A stretch of DNA of 40,593 bases from Pseudomonadota bacterium (GTDB lineage: Bacteria; Pseudomonadota; Gammaproteobacteria; Burkholderiales; Rhodocyclaceae). Positions within the stretch are counted from its first letter, which is position 1, and each line of letters starts with the position of its first letter. Shown in pieces: positions 1 through 9,928 of this stretch. Position numbers and translations under genes: made by a program. The stretch spans positions 1 to 40,593 of the forward strand of contig JAJZSW010000018.1 in NCBI GenBank assembly GCA_021849505.1. Direction: 5' to 3'. The notes beneath the pieces are model-generated. The model saw nothing but the letters and a program-made list of their open reading frames with translations. It ran no database searches and was not told where the DNA came from.

Positions 1-325
1 GCGCCCAGCCGAGATGCAGCGGGGCGGGGAGGTTCGGGGCCGCAATCTTGAGGTGTCCGGGGAACTCCAGGTGCAGGGGCTCGCGTCGGAGTGCCGTACT
101 GTCAGCGCCGACTTTTTCCAGCAACCGCAGCGTTTCGTGATAGGCGCCGGCGAGGATGTGGGCGCCGTTGTCGACGGTCATGCCGTCCAGATCGACGGCG
201 CGCGCGCGGCCGCCGAGCGTGCGCGAGGCTTCGAAGACCTCCACCGTTATTCCGGCGTCGGCGAGTTCGACCGCGCAGGCGAGGCCGGCGTAGCCTGCCC
301 CGACTATCGCTACCCGCGCAGCCAC
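1..325 (-). CDS. hpnE: HpnE, squalene-associated FAD-dependent desaturase (hydroxysqualene dehydroxylase), partial
   Basis: The gene runs off the left edge, leaving about the first 108 residues. The family turns hydroxysqualene into squalene, the last step of the HpnCDE route from farnesyl diphosphate. Visible signs are an FAD-binding Rossmann motif GAGYAG at residues 9-14, an acidic end of the second strand (VEVFEAS, about 28-34), then GGRAR and DNGAHILAGAY, as in HpnE and other amine-oxidase-fold enzymes. The start is GTG at 323-325, 16 nt inside the end of hpnD, so translation is probably coupled. No frame offers a better start, and the Rossmann motif begins immediately after it. Residues LLEKVGADSTAL carry a weak copy of the dispersed repeat (90-115), but VGAD also fits the family sequence, so that match may be ordinary. 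Confidence 0.9.
   Translation of the reverse strand, partial: MAARVAIVGAGYAGLACAVELADAGITVEVFEASRTLGGRARAVDLDGMTVDNGAHILAGAYHETLRLLEKVGADSTALRREPLHLEFPGHLKIAAPNLPAPLHLGWA
90..115 (-). repeat. Weak copy of the dispersed repeat (21/26), inside hpnE
   Basis: Read on the minus strand this matches the repeat consensus at 21 of 26 positions, with the left part (AAAGTCGGCGCTG) exact. It encodes KVGADSTA. HpnE proteins naturally have VGAD here, so this may be chance or a decayed copy. Confidence 0.4.
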
Positions 326-1149
326 GTCTTGAGCGCGAGCCAGGCCTTGCGCGCGGGCGGCAGCGAGGTGCGGCGGTCGAGCACGAGGAAGCCGTCGCGC
401 TCGATCTCGTCGAGCAGGGTGCGGTAGATCGCCGCCATGACGAGGCCGGCGCGCTGCGCCTTGCGGTCGGCCGTGGGCAGTTGCGCGAAGGCGCGCTCGT
501 AGTGTTCACGCGCGCGCTGCGCCTGGAAGGCCATCAGTGCGGCGAATTCCGGGCTGTGGCGACTGTTCAGGATGTCGCGCTCGGCGACGCCGAAGCGCGC
601 GAGTTCGTCCTGCGGCAGGTAGATGCGGTTGCGCCGCGCATCTTCGCCGACGTCGCGGATGATGTTGGTGAGCTGCAGGGCCAGCCCCAGCGTGTGCGCA
701 TACTTGAGCGTGCGGCGGTCGGTGTAGCCGAAGATCTCGGCGGCGAGCAGGCCGACGACGCCGGCAGCGCGGTGGCAGTAGAGCTGCAGTTGCGCGAAGT
801 CGGCATAGCGCGAGAGATCAAGGTCCATCTGCATGCCGTCGATGATTTCCTCGAGCTGCTCGACCGGCAGGTCGAAGCGTTCGCGCGCGGCGGCCAGCGC
901 CTGCGTGACCGGATGCTCGGGTTTGCGCCGCGGATCCTCGAGCTTGCCCAGTTCGTCGCGCCACCAGGCCAGCTTGGCTTGCGCGATGGCCGGATCGCTG
1001 CACTCGTCGACGACGTCGTCGACCTCGCGGCAGAAGGCGTAGAGCGCGTTGATCGCCTGCCGGCGCGGCGGGTCGAGGAAGCGGAAGCTCGCCGCGAAGC
1101 TGGAGCCGCTGGCCTTGACCTTGGCGGCGCAGTAGTCGTCCGGACTCAC
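310..1149 (-). CDS. hpnD: HpnD, presqualene diphosphate synthase
   Basis: The 279-residue product belongs to the trans-isoprenyl diphosphate (squalene/phytoene) synthase family. HpnD joins two farnesyl diphosphates head to head into presqualene diphosphate. Both Asp-rich, Mg-binding motifs are present: REVDDVVDE (D44, D45, D48) and NIIRDVGED (D166 to D170), the latter followed by RRNRIYLP, typical of HpnD. The start is GTG at 1147-1149, which overlaps the hpnC stop as GTGA; the stop overlaps the hpnE start by 16 nt. hpnC-hpnD-hpnE therefore look like one translationally coupled operon read leftward. HpnD and HpnC are paralogues; the assignment here rests on gene order and on the NIIRDVGEDARRNRIYLP form of the second motif. 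Confidence 0.93.
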   Translation of the reverse strand: MSPDDYCAAKVKASGSSFAASFRFLDPPRRQAINALYAFCREVDDVVDECSDPAIAQAKLAWWRDELGKLEDPRRKPEHPVTQALAAARERFDLPVEQLEEIIDGMQMDLDLSRYADFAQLQLYCHRAAGVVGLLAAEIFGYTDRRTLKYAHTLGLALQLTNIIRDVGEDARRNRIYLPQDELARFGVAERDILNSRHSPEFAALMAFQAQRAREHYERAFAQLPTADRKAQRAGLVMAAIYRTLLDEIERDGFLVLDRRTSLPPARKAWLALKTWLRG

Positions 1150-1970
1150 AATGCTTTCCAGAGGATGCGCGGCCAGTCGAAGGGGCCGAGCACCGGACGG
1201 TGGTTGAACACGTCGTAGCCGGCCGCCTCGATCTTGGCCAGGATGCGCAGGCCGCCGGCGACGATGGCGCGGATCTCCAACCCGATGCGGCCGGGCAGCG
1301 CGCGGCCGAGCGGGGCGCCCTCAAGCATCAGCGCGCGGGCGCGCTCGACCTGGAAACGCATCAGCGCGCGAAAGTCGGCGCTGGCGCGACGGCATCTCAG
1401 ATCGTTTTCGGTCACGTTGAAGCGGTTCATGTCGTCCTGCGGCAGGTAGATGCGGCCATTGTGCCCTTTTCCGAGGTCGATGCCGACATCCTGCCAGTGA
1501 TTGATGAGCTGCAGGGCCGAGCAGATCGCGTCGGAACGGTGCAGGTTTGCCGGCGTGGCGGCGCCGAACAGGTGCAGCAGCAGGCGTCCGACCGGGTCGG
1601 CCGAGCGGCGGCAGTAGTCCAGCAGCTCGGCGAAGCTGGCGTAGCGGTCCTTGACGACATCCTGCGCGAAGGCGTCGAGCAGGTCGCGGAAGGGCTGCAG
1701 CGGCAAGGCGTGCGCCGCGATGACCGGGCGCAGGCGCAGGAAAATCGAATGGTCGGTGGGTTCCCCGCGCTCGATGCGGTCGAGTTCGGCGCGGTAGGCG
1801 TCCAGCAGTCTCAGGCGTTCGGCCGGCGGCAGGTCGCCTTCGTCGGCGAAATCGTCGGCCGTGCGGGCGAAGCTGTAGATCGCCGCCACGGCCGGCCGCA
1901 GGGGCGCGGGCAGCAACAGCGAAGCAACGGGGAAGTTCTCGTAGTGATCCGGTTTTTCGGGCTTGAGCAT
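1146..1970 (-). CDS. hpnC: HpnC, hydroxysqualene synthase
   Basis: The 274-residue product is the squalene-synthase-like partner of HpnD. HpnC converts presqualene diphosphate to hydroxysqualene. The first Asp-rich motif is TADDFADE (D39, D40, D43) and the second is INHWQDVGIDLGKG (D161, D165), followed by GRIYLPQDDM. It is the first gene of the hpnCDE operon. The ATG at 1968-1970 has no clear Shine-Dalgarno sequence; TATACT on the minus strand (1979-1984) ends only eight bases before it, so the mRNA may be nearly leaderless. Residues about 192-200 (RCRRASADF) are encoded by a 25/26 copy of the dispersed repeat, read in the opposite sense. The protein around it (NVTENDL... RALMRFQVERARALM) keeps family-like spacing. 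Confidence 0.93.
   Translation of the reverse strand: MLKPEKPDHYENFPVASLLLPAPLRPAVAAIYSFARTADDFADEGDLPPAERLRLLDAYRAELDRIERGEPTDHSIFLRLRPVIAAHALPLQPFRDLLDAFAQDVVKDRYASFAELLDYCRRSADPVGRLLLHLFGAATPANLHRSDAICSALQLINHWQDVGIDLGKGHNGRIYLPQDDMNRFNVTENDLRCRRASADFRALMRFQVERARALMLEGAPLGRALPGRIGLEIRAIVAGGLRILAKIEAAGYDVFNHRPVLGPFDWPRILWKAL
1371..1396 (+). repeat. Dispersed repeat copy (25/26), inside hpnC
   Basis: Plus-strand copy of the 26-bp consensus with a single change (G to C at position 17), a change shared with the recB copy at 15861-15886. It lies antisense within hpnC and encodes residues about 192-200. Confidence 0.9.
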
Positions 1971-2013
1971 CGCCCGGCAGTATAGGTTCGATTCCGCTAA
2001 AATAACCGGTCGC

Positions 2014-2098
2014 GCGAGGGTGGCGGAATTGGTAGACGCACTGGATTTAGGTTCCAGCGCCGCAAGGCATAAGGGTTCGAGTCCCTTCCTTCGCACCA
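2014..2098 (+). tRNA. tRNA-Leu (anticodon UAG)
   Basis: An 85-nt class II tRNA with encoded CCA. The acceptor stem GCGAGGG pairs with CCTTCGC (one G-U). The D-loop contains GGTAGACGC, and the anticodon arm is CTGGA/TCCAG with loop TTTAGGT (anticodon TAG). It has a variable arm and the T-arm GGGTTCGAGTCCC. It lies 46 bp before tig and diverges from hpnC. A TAAAAT at 1998-2003 is suitably placed for its -10, without an obvious -35. Confidence 0.98.
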
Positions 2099-2144
2099 GT
2101 TTCCCCGCCAACTTTCTTTTTTCAGTTTCAATCAAGGATTCTTC

Positions 2145-3458
2145 ATGGAAACGACCCAGGACAACCAACAGACTGCAAATCCGCTCGAGCGCCGCATCGA
2201 CATGGCCGTGACGCTCGCCGAGATCGAGCGCGAAGTGGAGCAGCAGCTCAAGCGCATCGCCAAGACCGCCAAGATGGCGGGCTTCCGCCAGGGCAAGGTG
2301 CCGATGAAGATGGTGGCGCAGATGTACGGCGGCCAGGCGCATTCCGACGCGGTCGGCGCGGCCGTCGAGAAGGCCTTCGGCGAACTGGTGCGCGCCCAGA
2401 ACCTGCGCATCGCCGGCCAGCCGCGCGTCGAGCCGAAGAAGTCCGAAGACGCCGCGAAGATGGAATTCACCGCGATCTTCGAGGTCTATCCCGAGTTCCA
2501 GATCGCCGACGTCGCCGGCAAGGCGATCGAGAAGCCGGTGCTGGCCGTGACCGATGCCGAAGTCGACAAGACCATCGAAGTCCTGCGCAAGCAGCGCACG
2601 ACCTACGCGCCGGCGGGTCGTGCCGCCGTCAAGGGCGACCGCCTCGTCATCGACTTCACCGGCCGCAAGAACGGCGAGGAGTTCGACGGCGGCAAGGCGA
2701 CCGATTATCCGGTCTTCGTCGGCGGCGGCATGATGCTGCCCGACTTCGAGGCCGCCCTGGAGGGCGTTACCGCAGGCCAGGAGAAGACCTTCGACGTCAA
2801 GTTCCCGGACGACTACCATGCCAAGGACCTGGCCGGCAACCTGGTGCAGTTCACCGTGACCGTCAAGCAGGTCGAGCAGCCGCAGCTGCCCGCGGTCGAT
2901 GCCGATTTCGCCCGTGCGCTGGGCGTCAAGGACGGCGACACCCTGAAGATGCGCGCCGAAGTCCAGGCCAACCTCGAGCGTGAGGTCGCCAAGCGCCTGC
3001 GCGCCCGGATCAAGGAACAGGCGATGAACGTCCTGCTCGAGACCAACCCGATCGCCGTGCCGCAGGCCATGGTGCAGGCCGAGGCCCAGCAGATGGCCGA
3101 ACGCGCGCTCGAGGACCTCAAGCAGCGCAATCCGCAGATGAAGAACATGCCGGTCGAGGCGAGCTGGTTCACCGACCAGGCCGCCAAGCGCGTCAAGCTC
3201 GGCCTGATCGTCGCCGAACTGGTCAAGGCCAGGGATCTGCACGTCAAGCCCGAGCAGGTGCGCGCCGTGGTCGATGATTTCGCCGCCACCTTCGAGGATC
3301 CCAAGGAAGTCGTGCGCTGGTACTACAGCCAGCCGCAACGGCTCGCCGAAGCCGAGGCGCTGGCGATGGAAAACAACGTCGTCGACTGGGTGCTGGCGAA
3401 TGCCCAGGTCACCGACAAGGCCGTCGCTTTTGACGAGTTGATGGGTAATCAGGCATGA
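2145..3458 (+). CDS. tig: Trigger factor
   Basis: The 437-residue product is the ribosome-bound chaperone that meets nascent chains at the exit tunnel and also has prolyl isomerase activity. The ribosome-docking signature GFRQGKVP is at residues 46-53. The FKBP-type isomerase domain follows at about 160-250 ([20 protein letters not shown], then [15 protein letters not shown]), and the rest is the helical chaperone domain. The length is normal for the family. The start ATG has AAGGA six bases upstream. It follows tRNA-Leu and its stop overlaps the clpP start (ATGA), the standard tig-clpP-clpX order in proteobacteria. Confidence 0.97.
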   Translation: METTQDNQQTANPLERRIDMAVTLAEIEREVEQQLKRIAKTAKMAGFRQGKVPMKMVAQMYGGQAHSDAVGAAVEKAFGELVRAQNLRIAGQPRVEPKKSEDAAKMEFTAIFEVYPEFQIADVAGKAIEKPVLAVTDAEVDKTIEVLRKQRTTYAPAGRAAVKGDRLVIDFTGRKNGEEFDGGKATDYPVFVGGGMMLPDFEAALEGVTAGQEKTFDVKFPDDYHAKDLAGNLVQFTVTVKQVEQPQLPAVDADFARALGVKDGDTLKMRAEVQANLEREVAKRLRARIKEQAMNVLLETNPIAVPQAMVQAEAQQMAERALEDLKQRNPQMKNMPVEASWFTDQAAKRVKLGLIVAELVKARDLHVKPEQVRAVVDDFAATFEDPKEVVRWYYSQPQRLAEAEALAMENNVVDWVLANAQVTDKAVAFDELMGNQA

Positions 3459-4117
3459 TCCCGCGCATGAATGCAAACATGCAACGCCAGGACGATCCGC
3501 AGGCCATGATGGAACCCCAGGCGCTGGGCCTCGTGCCGATGGTCATCGAGACCAGCGGCCGCGGCGAGCGCGCCTACGACATCTATTCCCGCCTGCTCAA
3601 GGAACGCGTGATCTTCCTGGTCGGGCCGGTGAATGACGTGACCGCCAACCTGATCGTCGCGCAGATGCTGTTCCTCGAGTCCGAAAACCCGGACAAGGAC
3701 ATCTACCTGTACATCAACTCCCCGGGCGGCTCGGTGACCGCCGGGCTGGCGATCTACGACACCATGCAGTTCATCAAGCCGGACGTGTCGACGCTGTGCG
3801 TCGGCCAGGCCGCCTCGATGGGCGCCTTCCTGCTGGCGGCCGGCACGGCCGGCAAGCGCTACTGCCTGCCGAACTCGCGCGTGATGATCCACCAGCCGAT
3901 GGGCGGCTTCCAGGGCCAGGCTTCGGACATCGAGATCCACGCGAAGGAAATCCTCTTCATCAAGCAGCGCCTCAACGAGATGCTGGCCAAGCACACCGGC
4001 CAGCCGCTCGAGCGCATCGAACGCGACACCGATCGCGACAACTTCCTGTCTGCCGAAGCCGCCGTCGAGTACGGCCTCGTCGACAGGATGCTGACGAGCC
4101 GCGCCGACGCGGCCTGA
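3455..4117 (+). CDS. clpP: ClpP, ATP-dependent Clp protease proteolytic subunit
   Basis: The 220-residue serine protease forms the tetradecameric chamber that degrades substrates unfolded by ClpX. The catalytic triad is visible: Ser121 in GQAASMGAF, His146 in MIHQP, and Asp195 in DTDRDNF. The N-terminal stretch before [21 protein letters not shown] is a little long, so translation could also begin at Met5 or Met9; the ATG at 3455 is chosen because it overlaps the tig stop as ATGA, suggesting coupling. A removable N-terminal propeptide is known for the family and could cover this part. Confidence 0.97.
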   Translation: MIPRMNANMQRQDDPQAMMEPQALGLVPMVIETSGRGERAYDIYSRLLKERVIFLVGPVNDVTANLIVAQMLFLESENPDKDIYLYINSPGGSVTAGLAIYDTMQFIKPDVSTLCVGQAASMGAFLLAAGTAGKRYCLPNSRVMIHQPMGGFQGQASDIEIHAKEILFIKQRLNEMLAKHTGQPLERIERDTDRDNFLSAEAAVEYGLVDRMLTSRADAA

Positions 4118-4149
4118 CGTACCCCCCAAGGACCCAAGGAGATTAGGCG

Positions 4150-5430
4150 ATGGCGGACAAGAACAACGGACCCGAGAAGATGCTCTACTGCTCCTTCTGC
4201 GGCAAGAGCCAGCACGAGGTCAAGAAGCTGATCGCCGGCCCGTCGGTGTTCATCTGCGACGAATGCATCGATCTTTGCAACGACATCATCCGCGACGACA
4301 CTGGCGCTACCGAGACCGCGAAGCCGACCAGCGACCTGCCGATTCCCGGCGAGATCCTCAATGTGCTCGACCAGTACGTGATCGGCCAGGGGCGGGCCAA
4401 GAAGATCCTCGCGGTCGCCGTCTACAACCACTACAAGCGGCTCCGCGAGGCGGGCGGCAAGGGTGGCAAGGAGGGCAAGGATGGGGTCGAACTGTCGAAG
4501 AGCAACATCCTGCTGGTCGGCCCGACCGGTTCCGGCAAGACCTTGCTGGCGCAGACGCTGGCGCGCCTGCTGAATGTCCCGTTCGTGATCGCCGACGCGA
4601 CGACGCTGACCGAAGCCGGCTATGTCGGCGAGGACGTCGAAAACATCATCGCCAAGCTGCTGCAGAAGTGCGACTACGAGCCGGCCAAGGCGCAGCAGGG
4701 CATCGTCTATATCGACGAGATCGACAAGATTTCCCGGCGCAGCGAAAACCGCTCGATCACCCGCGACGTGTCGGGCGAGGGCGTCCAGCAGGCGCTGCTC
4801 AAGCTGGTCGAGGGCACCATCGCTTCCGTGCCGCCGCAGGGCGGACGCAAGCACCCGAACCAGGATTTCGTGCAGGTGGACACTTCCAACATCCTGTTCA
4901 TCTGCGGCGGCGCCTTCGACGGCCTCGACAAGATCATCCAGGAGCGTTCCGAGAAGTCGGGCATCGGCTTCGGCGCGCAGGTCAAGAGCAAGACCAACGT
5001 GAGCGTCAGCGAAATCCTCGCGCTGGTCGAGCCGGACGATCTCGTGAAGTATGGCCTGATCCCGGAACTGATCGGCCGCCTGCCGGTGGTCGCCAACCTG
5101 TCCGAGCTCGACGAGGACGCGCTGGTGCAGATCCTGATCGAGCCGAAGAACGCGCTGATCAAGCAGTACCAGAAGCTCTTCGCCATGGAAGGCGTCGAAC
5201 TGGAGGTGCGTCCCTCCGCCCTGCAGGCGATCGCCAGGAAGGCGGTCAAGCGCAAGACCGGCGCGCGCGGACTGCGATCGATCATGGAAAACGTGCTGCT
5301 CGACACGATGTTCGAACTTCCCGGCCTGAGCGGTGTCGAAAAGGTCGTGATCGACGAGAACATGATCGAATCGGGCAACCAGCCGCTGCTGATCTACGCC
5401 GACCAGCCCAAGGTTTCCGGCTCTAATTAA
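4150..5430 (+). CDS. clpX: ClpX, ATP-dependent Clp protease ATP-binding subunit
   Basis: The 426-residue AAA+ unfoldase feeds substrates to ClpP. The N-terminal zinc-binding domain has Cys14, Cys17, Cys36 and Cys39 (CSFC...CDEC). Walker A GPTGSGKT lies at 124-131 and Walker B VYIDE at 187-191. The pore loop GYVGED and the tripeptide IGF, which serves as the ClpP-docking loop, are present. The start has AAGGAG eight bases upstream, within a short tandem duplication of CCAAGGA. It follows clpP by 32 bp and is surely part of the same operon. Confidence 0.98.
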   Translation: MADKNNGPEKMLYCSFCGKSQHEVKKLIAGPSVFICDECIDLCNDIIRDDTGATETAKPTSDLPIPGEILNVLDQYVIGQGRAKKILAVAVYNHYKRLREAGGKGGKEGKDGVELSKSNILLVGPTGSGKTLLAQTLARLLNVPFVIADATTLTEAGYVGEDVENIIAKLLQKCDYEPAKAQQGIVYIDEIDKISRRSENRSITRDVSGEGVQQALLKLVEGTIASVPPQGGRKHPNQDFVQVDTSNILFICGGAFDGLDKIIQERSEKSGIGFGAQVKSKTNVSVSEILALVEPDDLVKYGLIPELIGRLPVVANLSELDEDALVQILIEPKNALIKQYQKLFAMEGVELEVRPSALQAIARKAVKRKTGARGLRSIMENVLLDTMFELPGLSGVEKVVIDENMIESGNQPLLIYADQPKVSGSN

Positions 5431-5486
5431 GCCATCTTTGGTTTGCGGTATCCTGCCGTTGCCCGTTGCACTTCAACGGGCGGCGG

Positions 5487-5514
5487 CTTGAATCCTATCC
5501 CGCTGTCCCCATGT
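5487..5514 (+). promoter_or_regulatory. Heat-shock (sigma-32, RpoH) promoter before lon
   Basis: CTTGAA at 5487-5492 and CCCCATGT at 5507-5514 are separated by 14 bases. This is a near-perfect match to the known RpoH consensus (CTTGAA, 13-15 bases, CCCCAT-T). It ends 35 bp before the lon start codon, and lon is a classical member of the heat-shock regulon. A hairpin with stem GCCCGTTG/CAACGGGC (about 5460-5480) lies just upstream, without a T tract. Confidence 0.85.
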
Positions 5515-5549
5515 GGGAAAAACACGTCAATCATTGAGAGGATGCGTCC

Positions 5550-7985
<2,436 letters not shown>

Positions 7986-7990
7986 ACCAG

Positions 7991-8014
7991 GCCGCGCGCT
8001 AGAATGCGCGCGGC
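7991..8014 (+). terminator. Hairpin after lon, possible weak terminator
   Basis: A perfect 9-bp stem GCCGCGCGC/GCGCGCGGC with loop TAGAAT starts six bases after the lon stop. It is followed by GGTTTA rather than a T run, so intrinsic termination would be weak. It may attenuate read-through into, or mark processing of, the tRNA-Val that begins 16 bp later. Confidence 0.45.
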
Positions 8015-8029
8015 GGTTTACTCCCGGAC

Positions 8030-8105
8030 GGGTGCTTAGCTCAGTTGGTAGAGCGTCGCCTTTACACGGCGAATGTCGGCGGTTCGAACCCGTCAGCACC
8101 CACCA
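8030..8105 (+). tRNA. tRNA-Val (anticodon UAC)
   Basis: A 76-nt tRNA with encoded CCA. The acceptor stem is GGGTGCT/AGCACCC and the D-arm contains AGCTCAGTTGGTAGAGC. The anticodon arm is TCGCC/GGCGA with loop TTTACAC (anticodon TAC), and the T-loop is GTTCGAACC. It is placed between lon and a strong terminator. Confidence 0.98.
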
Positions 8106-8121
8106 GTTTCCTGCTACCCTG

Positions 8122-8146
8122 AAAGCCCGCTGACAGCGGGCTTTTT
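8122..8146 (+). terminator. Rho-independent terminator after tRNA-Val
   Basis: A perfect 10-bp stem AAAGCCCGCT/AGCGGGCTTT with loop GAC runs directly into a T tract. It ends only 15 bp before the ATG of the AEC transporter gene. Confidence 0.9.
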
Positions 8147-8160
8147 GTTCTCCCTCCATC

Positions 8161-9060
8161 ATGCTGCTGCGGATCGTCGCCATCATCTTCCCGATCTTCG
8201 CGATCATCGCGGCGGGCTGGCTGTACGCGCGCTATCGCCGGAAACTGAGCGGCGACGCGGGTGGCATCGACATGACTTTCGCCAACCAGTTGAACATGGA
8301 GATCTTCGTGCCGGCGCTGGTGTTCGCCGCGCTGGTCTCGAAGAGTTTCGACCTGGCGGCCTACGACCGCCTGGCGCTCGGCGCGGTGGGCGTGGTGCTC
8401 GGCTCGGGGGCCATTGCCTGGGGCATCGCGCGCCTGCTGCGCGAACAGCCGAAGACCTTCGTGCCGCCGATGATGTTCACCAACTCGGGCAACATGGGGC
8501 TGCCGCTGATGATGCTCGCCTTCGGCGAGGCGGCGCTACCCGCCGCCGTGGTACTGTTCTTCGTCGAGAACACCCTGCACTACACGCTCGGCACCTGGAT
8601 GCTCGACCATCGCGCGCGGCTCTGGAATCTCTGGCGCGTGCCGGTGATCTTCGCCGCGCTGCTCGCGCTGGCGATCAACCTTTCCGGTTTCGAGTTGTGG
8701 CAACCGCTGCATACCGCCATCAAGCTGGTCGGCGACGTGGCGATTCCGCTGCTGCTGTTCTCGCTCGGCGTGCGGCTCGCGGTATCGACCTGGGGCGACC
8801 TGCGCCTCGGCCTGATCGGCGCGGTGGTCTGTCCCGCGACCGGGATGCTGCTGGCCTGGCTGCTTTCCCGGCTGCTCGGACTGAATGAGAGCGATGCCGC
8901 GCTGTTGATGATTTTCGGCGCACTGCCGCCGGCCGTGCTGAATTTCGTCTTCGCCGAACGCTACCGGCAGGAGCCCGCCAAGGTGGCCTCGATCGTCATG
9001 ATCGGCAACCTCGGCGCGCTGCTCTTCGTGCCGCTGGCGCTGGCCCTGACGCTGAAATAG
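8161..9060 (+). CDS. AEC-family (auxin efflux carrier type) transporter
   Basis: The 299-residue integral membrane protein resembles the AEC family, whose bacterial members export or import small carboxylates; the substrate cannot be told from the sequence. The first helix is MLLRIVAIIFPIFAIIAAGWLY, so the ATG at 8161 is probably right. Family-like features are the segment FTNSGNMGLPL (about 103-113) and FGALPPAVLNFVFAERY near the C-terminus, which matches the conserved late AEC helix. About ten membrane segments are visible. There is no Shine-Dalgarno sequence, and a strong terminator ends just upstream, so how the gene is transcribed is unclear. Confidence 0.85.
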   Translation: MLLRIVAIIFPIFAIIAAGWLYARYRRKLSGDAGGIDMTFANQLNMEIFVPALVFAALVSKSFDLAAYDRLALGAVGVVLGSGAIAWGIARLLREQPKTFVPPMMFTNSGNMGLPLMMLAFGEAALPAAVVLFFVENTLHYTLGTWMLDHRARLWNLWRVPVIFAALLALAINLSGFELWQPLHTAIKLVGDVAIPLLLFSLGVRLAVSTWGDLRLGLIGAVVCPATGMLLAWLLSRLLGLNESDAALLMIFGALPPAVLNFVFAERYRQEPAKVASIVMIGNLGALLFVPLALALTLK

Positions 9061-9069
9061 GAGAGACTA

Positions 9070-9145
9070 ATGGCCCCCCACGCTCACGTTCGTTCGCTGC
9101 CCCCCACGGGGGGGCGCATGCCCCCTTGGGGCTGCCCGGCGGAGG
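9070..9145 (+). repeat. GC-rich interspersed palindromic element (REP-like, betaproteobacterial type)
   Basis: The region holds a run of inverted repeats: CCCCCC-AC-GGGGGGG at 9100-9114, and GGCCCCC... paired with later GGGG/GCCC tracts, in the arrangement TGGCCCCCCACGCTCACG, GCTGCCCCCCACGGGGGGGC, CCCCCTTGGGGCTGCCCGG. Elements of this look are frequent intergenic repeats in Betaproteobacteria (known generally; not searched here). Its right end GGCGGAGG supplies the apparent ribosome-binding site of the next gene. Confidence 0.75.
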
Positions 9146-9152
9146 CATGACC

Positions 9153-9491
9153 ATGCGTAACTCGATGCAGGAAAGCGGACCGTTCGCGAAGCTGCTCGCC
9201 GCCGTCGGCGGCGTGGCCCTTCTGGTCCTCGGCTTCATGTTTTCGCTCGTCGTGCTGGCGGTCGCGCTGGTCGTGGGCCTCGGCGTCTGGGGCTGGTTCT
9301 GGTGGAAGACGCGCAAGCTGCGCCAGCAGATCAACGAACAGATGCGCGAGAACCCGCCGCCGGGCTGGGAAGGGCCATCATCGCCCGCTGGCCACGTCAT
9401 CGAGGGCGAGGCCGTGATCGTCGAAGAGGAAGTTACTCGGGTGACTTCGAGTCGATTGCCAGAGTCACCGGACCGTCGTTCACCAGACTGA
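9153..9491 (+). CDS. Small membrane protein of unknown function
   Basis: I do not recognise this family. The product has 112 residues if it starts at the ATG at 9153, which has GGAGG seven bases upstream; ATGs at 9126 and 9147 are in frame but worse placed. It has one long or two short membrane segments (residues about 14-47: [20 protein letters not shown], then [12 protein letters not shown]), then a basic stretch KTRKLRQQI and an acidic tail with [13 protein letters not shown]. The last 59 bases overlap the 3' end of dtd on the opposite strand. Since the dtd frame there carries conserved residues, the tail after VEEEV is probably not under selection in this gene. Confidence 0.65.
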   Translation: MRNSMQESGPFAKLLAAVGGVALLVLGFMFSLVVLAVALVVGLGVWGWFWWKTRKLRQQINEQMRENPPPGWEGPSSPAGHVIEGEAVIVEEEVTRVTSSRLPESPDRRSPD

Positions 9492-9885
9492 CCTGCATGT
9501 CGGCGCCGAACAGGCCGGTCGGCACCGGGCGGCCGAGCGCGGCGCCCAACGCGACGACGAACTTGTCGAACATCGGCTCGGAAAACTCGGCCCTGGCGGC
9601 ACGGCTCCATGACGGCCGGTTGCCCTTCTTCACCGACGCGTAGAGCGTGAACTGCGAGACGGCGAGCACCTCGCCGCCGGCCTCGACGACGCTGCGGTTC
9701 ATCACGCCCGCGGCGTCGGAGAAGATGCGCAGGCCGACGAGCTTGCGCACCATCCAGTCGATGTCGTCCTGCGTGTCGCCGTCCTCGAAGCCCGCGAGCA
9801 CCAGCATGCCCGGCCCGATGCGGCCGGTGGTGTTGCCGGCGACCGTGACGGCGGCGCTGCTGACCCTCTGGATGACCACTCTCAT
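9433..9885 (-). CDS. dtd: D-aminoacyl-tRNA deacylase
   Basis: The 150-residue cytoplasmic proofreading enzyme removes D-amino acids (and glycine) wrongly attached to tRNA. Diagnostic motifs are [15 protein letters not shown] at the N-terminus, [17 protein letters not shown] in the middle, and [10 protein letters not shown] near the end, which carries the Gly-cisPro substrate-checking loop of the family. The length is close to the usual 145. It diverges from recC with a 43-bp gap; TATACT on the minus strand (9897-9902) lies 11 bases before its ATG. Confidence 0.96.
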   Translation of the reverse strand: MRVVIQRVSSAAVTVAGNTTGRIGPGMLVLAGFEDGDTQDDIDWMVRKLVGLRIFSDAAGVMNRSVVEAGGEVLAVSQFTLYASVKKGNRPSWSRAARAEFSEPMFDKFVVALGAALGRPVPTGLFGADMQVSLVNDGPVTLAIDSKSPE

Positions 9886-9928
9886 GATGGGGCGCGAGTA
9901 TAGCCCCCGCTTCGGCTAGCATTCGCCC

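Noticed and set aside
1971-3476. Apparent N-terminal extension of HpnC reading back through tRNA-Leu and tig
   Set aside because: The frame is open by chance; HpnC homology starts at MLKPEKPDHYENFPV, and the extension is antisense to tig.
8000-8005. TAGAAT as the tRNA-Val -10 box
   Set aside because: It is the loop of the hairpin after lon and no -35 box lies at a proper distance.
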